Assembly (NCBI GenBank): GCA_037957365.1
Contig: JARHVA010000021.1
Span: 7,914,501 to 7,978,500, forward strand
Length of the DNA: 64,000 nucleotides
Direction of reading: 5' to 3'
Origin: Torreya grandis
Taxonomy: Eukaryota; Streptophyta; Pinopsida; Cupressales; Taxaceae
Positions 33,396 through 46,370 of this stretch are shown piece after piece (position 1 is the stretch's first letter; the number at the start of each line of letters is the position of its first letter). A program made the translations under genes and the position numbers. The notes beneath the pieces are model-generated. The model was not told the DNA's origin. It was given only the letters and a program-made list of their open reading frames with translations, and made no database searches.

Positions 33396-35182
33396 CCATC
33401 ACTAGTGGTTCATTAATTTCAATTATTTTTTTAAGGTTCAATAGTGCTTAACACATCATTTATTCATCCCAATTTAGGTTCCCATCTTTCATATTGACAC
33501 TACTCTTTAAATAACCACTTGGAAACTTGTACATTTTCCTGGCTAGGAAGTGAACAAGACTACAAGTTCCCTCTTCTTATCCATAGTGAATGGGTCAATT
33601 ATTGACCCTTGACATATCCATTCTTCATAAAAATAAATCACACTCCATCAGTGACATTATACAACGTTCGTATAGGTGAATTTTTTATTTGAGTATCTTT
33701 TCATTTTTCATTATAACTATACTTCTTTATTGGGGCAGAAATGTATCTAATCACATACATCATCTTTCACAAGAACACTTGGACATCATGGAACATTGGA
33801 GTAAATAACAAGTCTAAAGTCACAATAACAAATATAGGTATGTATTATCTTTCTCCTTTTATCTATTGTTTATAATTCCACTAAAATTTTAGATTAAAAA
33901 GGGGAAAATATAGATACCCATATTATTTTCAAGCTTTATTACACAATGCCTTTAGGCAACTTTGCATGTACATATATCAAATTATGAACTAAGTGATTAG
34001 TGGTGTATATCTTTTGGTCTTTCAATTGTATTTTTAATTATATTTGGCTATGTGACACATGTATCCTATCATCTTCACCTTGATTTATTATATTATAGAG
34101 ATCCCCAGGCCTTTCTTTCATCTTGGAGTCTTTTTAGGCATCTGATCAATTTTTCCACTTACGATCAATATCAATTGTTGATAATGACCGAAGATGATGG
34201 AAGTGACCCACACATATTTTTAGTTTATTTTGGTCGTGTTTCACTTTATGACCATTGTTTGGGCACATTTGAGTTTATTTTGGTCAGCTTTATGTGCCAC
34301 TAGGTCCTTAATTCAAAGTTAGAGGCTTTTGTGTATATAAATTCACAATAATATATTTTAGGACAAACACTTTAAATAAACAAGAGCTAAACAAGATTAC
34401 ATATTGTACCTATATAATCCTTAGGGTTGAATCTAAAGTTTACAAAGGTTAAATTACATTTACATGCTTGTACCAAGGGAAATATAGGAGATCAAACATT
34501 TAGACTTGCATCTACAATTCCAAACATGCACATTATCAATAGAACTACATTTGATATTGATCCTTCTTTAGAGAATTGAAAATTTAGTGAGTGTTTGGTC
34601 AGTCAATATGGATTGACCAAAGTTAGTCCAACTCAACCCTTTCATTCGACCTTCCCATTTGATATTAGATTGGTTATACAAAATTAGGGCTTTGATTATA
34701 CATGTGCATTTACATGGTAGTGATAAAAGTTAGAAACATGCATTGTAGACACAAGTGTATCATCTCAAAATAAAATAGTATTTTTTTGTATAGGGATAGT
34801 ACCAACCAATGTAGGTTAGTATCGATTATCAATATTAAGCCAAATTGACAAAAGTGACCAGTAAGTAACATCCTAGAATGATATATACATAGATAATTTA
34901 CATAATGTATAGATGTAGCATTCAAATAGTTAGAACTCAAAACAATGTGCTAAAAAAGCTAAGATCCTTCTTACCACTTGTGGTGTATTTATTTTTATAT
35001 TTAGCTTGTGTGCTTTATTAGGGTTCCCATCAGTTTTCATAATTTTTTTTTTTTATTGTACAAATTTGAATTAATCATTATTCTTCTAGTTTATATCCTA
35101 TTAGGGTTTTTTAAACCAAATTACTATAAACCACCAAGAATCATCAACATTGAGGAAAATGTTGGTTTGAACGGGAGGGGCA
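33396..35182. other. AT-rich stretch, probable interior of an LTR element
   Basis: No protein pattern is recognised. The last bases before the LTR at 35,183 read gaacgggaggggca, which looks like a polypurine tract. So at least the right part is probably internal sequence of a plus-strand LTR element whose 5' end I cannot locate. Confidence 0.4.
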
Positions 35183-35509
35183 TGTTATGCCCTTAACCTA
35201 TAACATGTATTTGGATATGTGTGGCCAAATTTTGGATATCATAACCTTTAATTAAGTCATATGATCATTTATATATCTTCATATTGTTAGATGTTTGACT
35301 TAGGGTATTTCCATAGCATAATTAGGATATATATCTAGGAGGTAGTGATTAGTAATTTATCATCATATTATAAATTTTATTCTTATTGTAAGATTATGGA
35401 GGTTTCCCCCTCGAAGTGGTGGTCATATTCTTCATTATTATCTCTTATTTTAATCATATTGTGTTCTATTTATATGATTCTACTTTAGTGGTGTAGTGAT
35501 TTCATTACA
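35183..35509 (+). repeat. LTR, family A copy 1 (3' LTR with upstream polypurine tract)
   Basis: Begins TGTTATGCCC and ends gatttcattaCA, 327 bp. The purine-rich gggagggg word lies immediately upstream, the signature of a 3' LTR in plus orientation. It aligns with the LTR at 36,465-36,861 through landmarks such as aacctata, atatgtgtggt, ggaggt and ttcattaca. Confidence 0.65.
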
Positions 35510-35699
35510 TATATTCATTAAAATATTATGCTTTAGTACTCTTTCTTCCTTCATCTCAAATTTCATGTATATTATGTTATGTGAATCCTTTTGGACTAGT
35601 CCTATAAAAAATCTAAAAGGGTATCCTTCCTATTCTCTTATTTACTAAATTATTATAATTAAATTACATCTACTCCAATATTGATCCCATGTTCCTAAC

Positions 35700-36464
35700 T
35701 TCCCTCCAATTAAACATTAAAATATGCTACCAAGACTCATGTTGACTACCTTCATCTGGCCATTCATTTGAAGATGATATGGTGAACTAAATTGTAGGTT
35801 GATATTCAAATTCATCGATAATGTTAAATCCATAAATTCCCAACAAATTTTGTATCTTTATTAGATATTATGTTGTGTGATAATACACTCAATCTCGCAG
35901 CTTCATTGATAAACAAGTTAGCTATATACATGGCATTATTAGTTTTATTTCATGCAAAAAAATGAGCCATTATAGAGAATCTATTTACAATTACAAAAAT
36001 TTAATCATGAACTTTACACATTATAATAAATCCCAAGGTAAAGTTTGTGGTGATATGTTCCCATGGTCTCTTGGGAATAGGTAGAGGTTGATACAACCTT
36101 GTATTCTGACTTCTTCCTTTTTCAAACTAGAAAATTTTGAATTATTACACATACTAACACATATCTATATTAATCCTAGGCCAAAATTAATTTAGTTAGT
36201 TGTGCAAATGTTTTGTTATTACCAAAATGATCGATCGGTCTTCCACCATGCTTTTCTTTGATTAAATATTTGGACATGTAAAATTTTGGTATACACAATT
36301 ATTTTCCTTTCAATAACAATCCTTCTTGCAGGAAATAATATAACCATGTTTTTTTGTCCACATTCAAAGTTTTTATGCATGTTGTCCATGTATCCTTGAT
36401 ATCCTCATCTTATACTAGAACTCCTTCATAGAATCAAATCCTAAAACTTCCTCTTGCATATAAT
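35700..36464 (-). pseudogene. gypsy RNase H/integrase relic between two LTRs
   Basis: Broken minus-strand translation reads KEKHGGRPIDHFG and NKTFAQLTKL near 36,270-36,180, then fragments equivalent to the pre-core, core and YHLQMNGQMKVVN near 35,740. This is the order of a chromovirus-like gypsy integrase. Upstream (36,300-36,460) traces of the RNase H to integrase connection are seen. Stops are frequent, and no LTR belonging to this relic was found. Confidence 0.65.
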
Positions 36465-36861
36465 TATTATATTCCCGTAACCTATAGCATCTCTAGAGAT
36501 ATGTGTGGTTGACTTATGGTCTACATAACCTCTTACCTTATCTTATCACATTTTTATATATTCGTATCTCAATAGTAGGGTTGACTATGGAGTAACCCTA
36601 GCATTAGTAGGGTATATATAGGAGGTTATGGTTTGTACTCAAGGATCATATTACAAATTTTGTTTTTTATTTCATGTTTTTTGAGGTTTTTCCCTCAAAG
36701 TCGCCTAGTCTTATTTATCAAGTATTCTCCTCTACTATCAACTATTTATTTGGATCTTCTTATCTTGATCTTATTATTATGATATATTATTCTTGATCTA
36801 CTCCTGATATTTACATTTATTATTATGAATTAGCTTGATCTATCTAATTAATTTCATTACA
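36465..36861 (+). repeat. LTR, family A copy 2 (5' LTR with primer site)
   Basis: A diverged relative of the 35,183 LTR, ending aatttcattaCA. Two bases later comes tggtattagata (36,864-36,875), one substitution from the initiator Met tRNA primer site over its first ten bases. This makes it a 5' LTR in plus orientation. Its outer terminus is uncertain by several bases. Confidence 0.6.
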
Positions 36862-36875
36862 AGTGGTATTAGATA

Positions 36876-37642
36876 TTTGACTTAGATAAGGTTATGTAGT
36901 GCATTTTTTCTTCTAGATCTAGTGTAGTGATTGTTTTGTGAGTTGAAGGATTGAAAAAACATAACTTACAATCTGAAAGGGATTTAATTTTTCCATTAGT
37001 GTAATATTTATTGAGATTTTTTTATAAAAATAAGTTTATAAAAAAATCATTTTTGTGCAAATAACAAGTCATCAGATTCATCTTGGCGAGATAATCATAA
37101 TGATATAAACCTCTGGTACACTTTTTTCAACCCTAAAACCCTCCACCCTAAATTCCCAAACCATACACCCTATATTTCATGAATGGATAGTACAAACACT
37201 TGAGGACATAGAAAACGGAAAGGCACTTTAGGAAAAAAGCCTAACAAGGAAGACATGGAGTCTGAAATTTTTGATACAAGGATTTCAAGTTGGTTACCCA
37301 ACTCTAGGTAGATGTGAAAAGCATGGTTAAAAAATAAGATATAGATTTTCTCAAAGGTTACATGGATGTAATGAATGAATATTTCAGTATCATCAATACA
37401 ATATTGGAAAATATCTTGGCTCGTAAGTTGGTAAAACCACCATCCAATAATTATCCATTTGGCCACTTAGGCTATGCCAACCAAAACAATCTCGGTTCAA
37501 ATACAAGTTCGAGGAACATGTTACCAAGATTAGAAGTGTGAAATTTTTTTTGGTAAGCATTTAGTCACTTGGATTAATCAAATAGAAATTTTATTTGAAT
37601 TACATTAGACCGCATGTGCATAAAAGGTGGTCATGGAATATT
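36876..37642 (+). other. presumed internal leader of the family A element
   Basis: Follows the primer site; plus-strand translation gives short basic fragments without a firm domain. It stops at the left LTR of the compact copia element. No 3' LTR for this copy was found to the right. Confidence 0.35.
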
Positions 37643-37911
37643 TGATACATCTTAGACAAAATTACACATACTAAGCTCACAATAAATATTCATATTGAAT
37701 CTACTACTTCATTTTGGATAGAATATTAAATTATATAGCTTCTCATACTCCTACAAGATATGAGGAAAGACTTATATTTTTGAAACCACTATATCCCTAC
37801 ATAGTCTCCTACTTATCCCTTTATTCTCCCAAATATCTATCACTACGTGATTTGTTTTCATAAATCACTCACATAAAATATTTTATACTAACTATAATGT
37901 GAGCACTAAAA
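37643..37911 (-). repeat. 3' LTR of the gag-only copia element
   Basis: Plus-strand text runs from tgatacatcttagac to gagcactaaaa. Shared landmarks with the partner are cacatacta, ataaatattcatatt, ggaaagacttatattt, ccactatatccctacat and taactataatgtgagcacta. Confidence 0.82.
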
Positions 37912-38559
37912 TATAGTTTCCTATCCTTCCCCCCTTAGTGTGAACATGGGGAAAACATCAATCTTATACTTACATCATGTCACCACTGATTGCTCATGAT
38001 CTAGATGGGTTTTTCAAGACAACCAACAACCTCAAGGATGGTTTAACAAGTGGTTAACTAACAACCAATATAATATGGTTTTAAAAGTGGTTAACCAACA
38101 ACCAAAATATGATGGTTTTACTAGGTTGATCAATAACCTCAATATCAATATGTTTCAATACTTTTATCATCTCTCATCATTATCTTACATTATGAGAAAA
38201 TACATGGAAAGTATGCTCACTTATTAGAAATATGAATTGGAAAGCTTCATCTATTCTTATTTTCTACCACACCATATCTAAAATCAAACACAAAACTAAA
38301 AAAATCATGCCACAACATCATTGCACAACCTCATCGCTTGTGGCTAATGAGAGGAAGTTATTTGTCCTCCAACCTCTATTACCTCCATCCTCATGTAGGA
38401 TGGTACTAATTTAGTATAGAAAGTATTCATAATTATAACCATTTACATCATTCATTAATTCTTCCTCATTGATTGGTTCTTTCTTAGTGACCACATTTTC
38501 TTCATTGTTTTAATTTTCCTTTATATATATCACTAGCTTAAACCTTAAAAAATCAGGAT

Positions 38560-39204
38560 GTGTGCCCCTTTTTCTTGTAATAGAAACATTCAACTTCCTC
38601 CTTATTTTTGTTAAATTTTTTATGGTTATTATTTGAGTACATCATGGTTTCTTATTTTTCATCTTCTGACATTGCTCTTTTTTCCTCTCCTAGGAAAGTC
38701 GAGATCATATCTTCTAAACATTGAGATGGCTTTTGACCAAGAGTGAAAATAATTTTGATGTATTTGGAAGATAAGCTATTCAACAAAATAGATTTAGCAT
38801 CTTCATCATCAAATAGATATTTAACTTCTTCTAGTTGCCTCATGAGAGATCTAAGATTATTTATATGACTAGACATAGTATCTCCTTCACTCATTTTTAA
38901 TTTTAATAAGTGTAACTCCAAATAAAATTTTGCATTAACTACTTTAGCACCAAACAAATTATTTAGATTGTCCCAAAAAAATTGGATGGATTTTCCAAAT
39001 CTATACATCCAAAAGTGTGAGGAAAATGATGGATTTGGCCTTATAATCTCTAATTTTCCATTATAGTAACTTATTTGCATTTTTAGGTTGTTTTTCCTTT
39101 CCTCTAACTATTCCCCACAAGTTCTTATTCATTAGTTTTAATTAAATTTTAACTGTCCATGTGTGAAAATTAAGACCAGTGAATTGTTCTAATGGAATAT
39201 CCAT
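38560..39204 (-). pseudogene. copia gag with degraded zinc knuckle
   Basis: An ATG at 39,202-39,204 begins MDIPLEQFTGLNFHTW, the usual N-terminal start of copia gag, then the frame breaks. A clean 142-codon stretch (38,652-39,080) contains WDNLNNLFGAK, LHLLKLKMSEGDTMSSHI, LRSLMRQLEEV, DDEDAKSILLNSL and LEDMISTFLGEEKRAMS, a near-complete UBN2-type gag. Toward 38,570 the knuckle reads CFYYKKKGHTS and hits a stop, with the second cysteine replaced by Y. At least one frameshift and several stops exist. No protease or later domain follows before the 3' LTR. Confidence 0.85.
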
Positions 39205-40049
39205 CACAAGATGTCAGTTACCACGATAATGCATCCTTTACAATATAAAAATAAATTGTGACTTTGACTTGTTTGGAATAAATAATGACTCTAGCTTCAA
39301 ATAACATAACATTTTGAAAATACTTATGTTTTTAAATTTGACAAAACAACAAGATGATGCAATTTTATGATAGACATGTGACTTTACACTAGATAAAAAT
39401 GAAAACATTGAAACTTTAAGGAATTTATATATAAAAAATAACATTTAACTTTGAAATTTTGACAACATACATAATTCTTCTATGACCTAATAATATGCAA
39501 ACTATGGTGATTGATACACAAATTAAAAATTACAAAAAAATTAATTACATTTAAACTAAATGCAAAAACTCTTTTAGACTTTTGAAGAATGAATTTATAT
39601 AAAAAATAATACAATAAACTCATTGACCAATATTGATGTAGGTATATAGTTAACTGAGGACTATTGAAAACTAATGAAAATTTGTAAAATTCATATGAGA
39701 ATTGGTTGTATGAGGACTAACATTATGCATAGGAAGATCAAATTGAATCATCTAATGTTTATATTGGTGCGCAGACTTTGAGGAGGATGGGATTACAACA
39801 TGGATTTTTCAAGTGGACAAAACACAGGTAGTTCATCCTTGAACATATCACATGGAAGATTTATAACACCCCAAATCTTTTTAGGACATTTTGATAGACA
39901 CATATATGTTCATCACGTGGCATTTATGTTAACTGTGTGCTATATACCAAACATATTAACACAAAATTTTGCATTATATCTACTGTAAGTAGCTCATGAA
40001 TGGAATCTAACAGCATTTGGATTCCCTAATTCAATTATTCTGATACCAA

Positions 40050-40315
40050 TGATATCTTTTAGATAGAATTGCACATACTAGCTCATAATAAATATTCATA
40101 TTAAATCCACTACTTCATTCAAGATGGAAGATTACATTATATATCTTCTCATTCTCTTATAAGAGAGGAGGAAAGACTTATATTTTTTATACCACTATAT
40201 CCCTACATAATCTCCTACTTATCCCTTTATTCTCTAAAATATCTCACTACATGATTTATTCTCACAAATCACTCACACGTAATATTTTATACTAACTATA
40301 ATGTGAGCACTAACA
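40050..40315 (-). repeat. 5' LTR of the gag-only copia element
   Basis: Runs tgatatctttt to gcactaaca; on the minus strand this is TGTTAG...ATATCA, with good TG and CA ends. The primer site adjoins at 40,036-40,049. Confidence 0.82.
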
Positions 40316-40539
40316 TATAGTTTCCTAAAAATATTTGTATTTAGAACTAGAGTAATTCATTTGGTATATATGGTTATGTGCTCAAAATAAAAATAATGGG
40401 CCTTAATGTTACCTCTTAAGTGTTTATTATTGAGCTATAAATGCATTATTGCAACAATAAAATAAAAAATTGCTTCATCCAATTAGAAATACTAAGACAC
40501 ATGGGAATTTTCAAAGATTATATTGCACAATGATAGAGC

Positions 40540-42890
40540 TTGTCTTTGCACATGAATGACATCATAAAGGATAACCTGATTGACATATTCTTGGTTGGGA
40601 TTAAGGAGAGCATCCAACTTAATTTTTACATGGTTAATCCAATTTTAGTATCATATTTCATGGTCTTCACATTCAAGGTAGTGAAAAGAGATCTAGTCAA
40701 ATGGAGGGCACTCACTATTGGTAGGGAGTGCACTATTCCAACACATCATTCCCTCAGCCTACCAAATTAACTCCTCAAAAAATTGAATCAAAACAATAAA
40801 AAGGGTTACATTTCAACTATGATAGAAAATGCATAAAAGGACATAAATGTGTTGAGAATAAATTATTATAAATTAAAGGGGATAATGAATATGAATAGGA
40901 AGATGAACCAAAGGAGGAATAAAAATATACCCAAAAAAAAATATCATGCCATGTAATTTTAAATACTATCACTCCAAAAACCCTCAAGGATTTGGTTTTC
41001 TTAAAGAAATAGAATATGATAGTCTTGGTTGACTCTAGGAGTAAATATAACTTCATCAATAATAAGTTGGTAGCACACTTGAATTGTTTTGTTTATCGAG
41101 CTCTAGAATTTCAAGTCATGATTGTAAATGGTGGCACAATTAGTTATTCAAGAAAATTCCTTAGTATCAAAATTCCATGGGAGATTACAAGCTAGACTCT
41201 CTTATGTTTTCTATTCACATGGGTGGGGTTGATAGTGTTTTGTGAGTCCAATGGCTCACAACCTTGGGAATGATATAGATGAATTTCCATTAGGCCATTT
41301 TAATTATGTGGATTGTGTGAAAAATATCCACAATATGTTATATATCATTAGATGCAGAAAATTATCAAAAGGGAGGTAGAAGGATTCAAAGAACAGTTGT
41401 TTTCCTTAGAAGTAAAACCAATAAGATTATTTACACAACCTGATCTGTAGAATATTTTTTATAATCACTCAATTTTTTTAAAGTAATTCCAAAATTAATA
41501 CCACAAAAATGGAACATAATCATGACATTCATGTTCTACCAACAAGTCAACCACCAAACATAAGACCATACAAGTACCCATATGTCCAAAAGAGTGAGAT
41601 TGAAAATATGGTACATGAGATGTTAGAGGCTGGTATTATCAAACATATCCAAAGTGTATTTTCATCCCCTCTGGTCATGGTGCATAATAAGGATGGTACC
41701 TAGATTATATTATAGTATTATAAATAAATCGACAAGTATACCATCAAAGATAATTTCCCTATTACGATAAATTATGATTTCCTAGATGAGTTACATAGTG
41801 TTGTTTACTTATAAAAATAGATATTCATTTAGGTTACCAAAAAAAATTGATTAGGGATGAGGATATACATAAGATATATTTTACAACTCATGAATGCTAA
41901 TTGATTTTTTGGTAATGCCTTTTGGTATCATAAATGTAGTGTATATAATCTAGAGTTTGACAAACTTTATATTTAGGCATTTTTGTGGAAACTTGTCTTT
42001 GTATTTTTTTATGGCATTAATATACAACAAGACACATGAGGAACACTTTTAGTATGTGCATTAGGAATGGATAATTATAAAATAAAATCAACTTTACACA
42101 AATATTTATAAATGTGATTTTGGAGTACAGTATATGGTGTGTGGGTCATATTATTTCACATGAAGGCATCAAAGTAGACCCTCATAAGATCAAGGCCATG
42201 ATATAATGGAAAGTTTCAAAAACCCTCAAGAGCCTCTAAGGATTTTTAGGTCTAAAAGGTTACTATTATTTGTTTTTGAAAAATTATGGTAGTGTAGTAG
42301 TACCACTCATAACCTTGATAAAAAAGGATAGCTTCAACTAGAAAAAATCCACTGTCAAGGAATTTAAGAAACTGAAGGTGGCCATGTGTACCACTCCAAT
42401 TTTATTTAATCCAAAATTTTAAAATACATTCATTATTGAATGTTATGGATCAAGATATGGAATAGGGATAGTACTCATGTTGGAATGGAAACCCATTTCA
42501 TTTTAGATTCGTTAGCTCAAGGGTAATAATTTTCTAATGCCCATTTATGAGAAGAAAATGATGGTTATTCATCATGCAATCGAACAGTGGAGACTCTATC
42601 TGATGTGAATACACTTTAAGGTGAATATTGGTCATGATAGTCTAAAATACTTCTTGGAATAGAGGTTTTCATCTAAATAACAACAAAAAGGGGTGACCAA
42701 AATGTTGGGATATCTATTTTAAATAACATGTAAGAAAGGAAAGGATAATGTAGTCAAATGTGCACTATCTAGGAGGGATGAATCTATGAAGTCATTATTA
42801 TACACAATGTCCATATGGCAGGTAGCTTTGGTGGTTAAGGAAAGATTAGAATTTGAAATTGACATTGATACACAAGTTTTAATTCAGAAG
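40540..42890 (+). pseudogene. chromovirus-like gypsy gag, protease, RT and RNase H relic
   Basis: In order on the plus strand: gag tail (LIDIFLVGIKESIQ, 40,573-40,613), a zinc knuckle variant (near 40,815-40,850, NYDRKCIKGHKC), protease (IVLVDSRSKYNFINNKL, near 41,020, glycine of D-S-G replaced by R), RT start in a 64-codon open stretch (IRPYKYPYVQKSEIENMV, HEMLEAGIIKHIQ), a largely broken palm, and the thumb/RNase H entry (EGIKVDPHKIKAM near 42,165; FLGLKGYYY; AMCTTPILF near 42,390). Many stops and frame changes occur. It is a different, older copy than the 13.8-kb chromovirus. Confidence 0.8.
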
Positions 42891-42899
42891 CTTCAACAT

Positions 42900-43815
42900 T
42901 GATAAAAACCACTCTATTCTTCCCAAATTCAATATCATTCACAAGGAGAAACCATAAACCAAGTCTAAAGCATCAAATCAAGTCATTAGCTATCATTTTC
43001 AAGTATCAAACCCATATTTTTAGTTGCATACATATAGTCATGGAGCATAATTACACAATCACTCTATGTGGGAGAAATATGTGTGGCTTGATTTCCTTTT
43101 CAAAGTATCTATATACTTAGTCAAAATTCAATCATCGAGGGGGTGATTGGGGTCATCTCAACCCATTACACTCCCCCTCTATTTTTATAGTTTTTAGCTC
43201 TCACAAATGCCCTTAGGGTTTTCAAATTGAATTAGAAAATAGTGACATTTATGCCCCATAATATAATCTAATCATCTCATCCCAATCTATAGACCCTGGC
43301 ATAGAAGGTAGAGCACTATGATTTATAACACAATCAATGCAGACAAGTCTATAGTCAATAGACATGACCAATGTATGTTATTGTCCAAGGTGTGTAGTCT
43401 TATCAAGGAATATTCTCAAAAAAAATTCACGATCTAGCACTATCATAATTATAACTTTATTTGTCTGTCATTATCTTATTTCTTTCACAATTAACTTGGA
43501 CAAGTCCACAATCAATAGATAGCCATCCAACATCATTGTCCAATGAGTGTGGTCTTGTTTAGAAACAATTTTAAATTTTATGAATGATCATGCATTGTCA
43601 CAATCATATATTTTTTTAATTTCCATGGTCATATACTTAAAATAGTCAACAAAAAGTCAGATTTGAGCTACGTATATATTTTATTAATGTTTTTTAAAAA
43701 TTGTAGTTTTTCATATTTAGTAAGTCATAAAATTAGAATTGTTAATAGTCATATATCTTAAGAATTCTAATCTCTATCAAGATTTACACCTATTAGACAA
43801 ACATTTGTATTATTA
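42900..43815. mobile_element. 0.9-kb unidentified insertion inside the gypsy relic
   Basis: Gypsy sequence stops after RNase H-like VLIQKLQH (about 42,895) and resumes with the integrase zinc-binding approach (ILYLFNN, HNILIDLHANPLGG) at about 43,820. In an intact element these join directly. The intervening DNA has no protein pattern. Its size suggests a solo LTR, but I could not define TG/CA ends or a target duplication. Confidence 0.5.
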
Positions 43816-44950
43816 AATTAAAAATGGGGAAAAAAAGATATATTATACCTTTTCAATAATTTTTCCCTTAAGCATAATATCCTTATAGATCTCCATGCAA
43901 ATCCATTAGGGGGCATTCAAGATTTTTGAAAAATTATCATAGAATCAAGCAATATTTATTTTGGGAAGGACTTAAGGGAAGTTATCAATAAATTTGTGGC
44001 TAAATTCAAGGTGTGTCAATAAAATAAGGTTAAGATTATTAAGACCTTATGTCTTCTACAACCCTTATATATTCCTAGCCAAAGGCGGGAGGAGGTTTCT
44101 ATAAATTTCATAACAGGATTTCTTCAGTTGTAAGGTTAAAATGTTATCATGGTAATTGTGGAAAAGATCACAAAATATTCTCATTTTTTTATTTGTCACA
44201 TCCATTTTTAGTTATTATGGTTGCATTTGCTTTTCATGATATAGTTCAAAAGCTACATGATATCCCCAAGATCATAGTAAATGATCATGATCTTATATTT
44301 ACCAATAATTTTTTGATGTTTGTATTAACATGTTTGGGTACTATATTGACTCATAATTCATCATACCATCCTTAATATAATGGAAAAATAGAGGTAGTCA
44401 ACAAATTCCTAGAGTTCATTGGCTACCACTAGCAAAATGGTGGTATAACACTTCTTTCCATACCTCATCCAAAATTTATCCATTTGTGGCATTGTATGGG
44501 TACTAACCCCCATTCGTCACCTCATCCTTTAGGTTTTATCCAATGTTTAATCTATTGAATAAAAAATTCAAGACTAGTATGAGGTATTATCTAGTCTAAG
44601 AGAAAGTTTAGTAGTGGCATAAAATTAAATAAAGCAGTAGGTAGATCAACATCATAAAAAAAGTAATTTGAAATGGGAAATTATTTCTTGTGTGCCTAAA
44701 TCCATAAATGTCCTTGAACCAATAAAATAATGATAACAAAATTTATTCCAAGTATTATGTCCCTTATCAAATCCTATTGGAAATTAGTGATGTTGCATAT
44801 AAGCTAGAGTTAACTCAATTTACATGTATACATCCAATATTTGATGTATCATATTTGAAGAAGGTAATTGGATAGATATTATCTACCTATATTGAGTTAA
44901 TTTAGCTAGATAAGGAAGGAAGAGTCATTCTATAAAAATTGATCACATTG
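43816..44950 (+). pseudogene. chromovirus-like gypsy integrase relic (continuation)
   Basis: Plus-strand pieces: LKHNILIDLHANPLGG (43,876), KFKVC and LLQPLYIPSQRREEVSINF (near 44,050-44,105), VIMVIVEKITKYSHFF (44,147-44,190), a 60-codon open stretch with VQKLHDIPKIIVNDHDLIF and LTHNSSYHP, then WWYNTSFHTSSKIYPFVALYGY (44,440-44,510). A C-terminal domain with HPIFDVSYLKKVIG lies near 44,830-44,870. The relic ends near 44,950, where an oppositely oriented gypsy relic begins. Confidence 0.8.
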
Positions 44951-44979
44951 CATATGATAGCATTGTGTATCAATGAATT

Positions 44980-46370
44980 GCTCTTGTGATGGGTGTGGAC
45001 ATCCCACTAAAGTTGTAAATGAAATTCCTACAAAATATTTCCAATCCATAGAATTTACAAGCTTCAAATGTCCTAGGTGATGACCACTTAATGATATCTC
45101 TCAACTTTTCTAGATCCATATGCAATCCTACTTATGAAGTCACAAAACCCAAGTACACTACCTCCTCCTTCATAAAGCTTTATTTCTTCATATTAACCAA
45201 TAACTTCACTTCTCGTAACCATTGTACCACTTTTCTCCAATGCATCAAGTAGTCTTCCTTTATCCTGCTTAAAATTAGTATGTCATCTAAATACACAATG
45301 AAAAATTACCAATAAAATGTCTTAGAATTTTATTCATGAGTCTCATGAATGTACTCGTGTGTGTTAGTTAGCTTAAATGACATGACTAATTACTCATGTA
45401 GTCCCTCTTACATTTTTAACATAGTATTCCACTCACCATCTTCCTTGGTGTGGATTTTTTGATAACCACTCTACTATTTGATCTTTGTGAAGTAATTCTT
45501 CCCACTCAAACATTCCATTGATTCATCCATGCACAGTAACGGAAATTTTTACTTGGTAGTTATCTTATTAATGGATCTAGATTATGTACACATTTTTCAT
45601 TCTCCACCTTCCTTTAGTGCAAACAATACTGTAATTATGTATGGGATCAAACTTTCTCTTAGCAACCCTTTATATAAAAACTCATGTGTTTTTATTTTCA
45701 CATTTGCTTTCTCCTGAGGCATTAGCTTATATGCCACTTTGTTCGGAATATTAAATCCTAATATAAAATCCAATTGATGACTTATTATGTGTATGGGAAG
45801 TAACCCATATAGTAGATCATTCAAAATTATCCCTTCAAATTATCCCATCAAGTCTCCCACTTTACACATAAGTGATTTTTATTCTCCTACTTTCCTAACT
45901 TGTGTAGGCTTGGGAATTAAGGCATGCATGCCTTTTCTCTCTTCACTTCTTTTATAAATTTTTTTCATGACACCAAAAAATCCTTTGACTACCATTCACC
46001 TCTTCACTCTTATCCTTAAAAGGATTTAGAGTGTATGTTCTTCCATCCTTAACCAAATTGTATGTATTTTCATGGCCATCATGTTTTACCTTCCTATCAA
46101 ACCTCTAAGGTCTTCCTAGTAACACATATCATACATTCAAGGTAATTATGACATACATAATTGTAACCTTATATGTACCAATCTCAAAACTTACTGGATA
46201 TCGTTCATTTACATGAATTTGATTTCCCTTCAGAAATCAAGATACCTTATAGAGATTTGGATGTGAAATATTCTTCAAACCAAGCTTATCTACCATTTCA
46301 TTGGAAACAAGATTATCAGTGCTCTCAACAATAACTTTATAAAACTTACCTCAAAATTTTAAAATGGTTT
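44980..46370 (-). pseudogene. second gypsy family: protease and RT relic
   Basis: Minus strand, from right to left: protease-like region (DNLVSNEMVDKLGL near 46,300; VLLGRP near 46,120; KVKHDGHENTYNLVKDGR near 46,070), RT entry in a 75-codon open stretch (HQLDFILGFNIPNKVAYKL, LLRESLIP), RT palm with a degraded D-D near 45,290 (DDILI equivalent), and the thumb (VNMKK, SFMKEEVVYLGFV near 45,180-45,130). Stops and frame shifts are frequent. The relic ends head-on against the plus-strand gypsy at about 44,965. Its gag probably lies at 53,640-54,000. Confidence 0.75.

Larger units (their letters stand above)
37643..40315 (-). mobile_element. compact gag-only copia element, minus strand, 2.7 kb
   Basis: Short LTRs (about 269 and 266 bp) flank a 2.1-kb interior. 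On the minus strand the right LTR is followed by ttggtatcagaa, a slightly degraded initiator Met tRNA primer site, and the left LTR is preceded by the purine tract aaggggggaaggatagg. Between them only copia gag is readable; there is no room for pol. LTR outer limits may extend about 10 bp further (tatagtttcct is shared by both right edges). This matches the concept of terminal-repeat gag-only elements that depend on other copia elements for enzymes. Confidence 0.78.

Noticed and set aside
45529..45717. Plus-strand 62-codon open frame
   Set aside because: Antisense shadow of the minus-strand gypsy RT relic.
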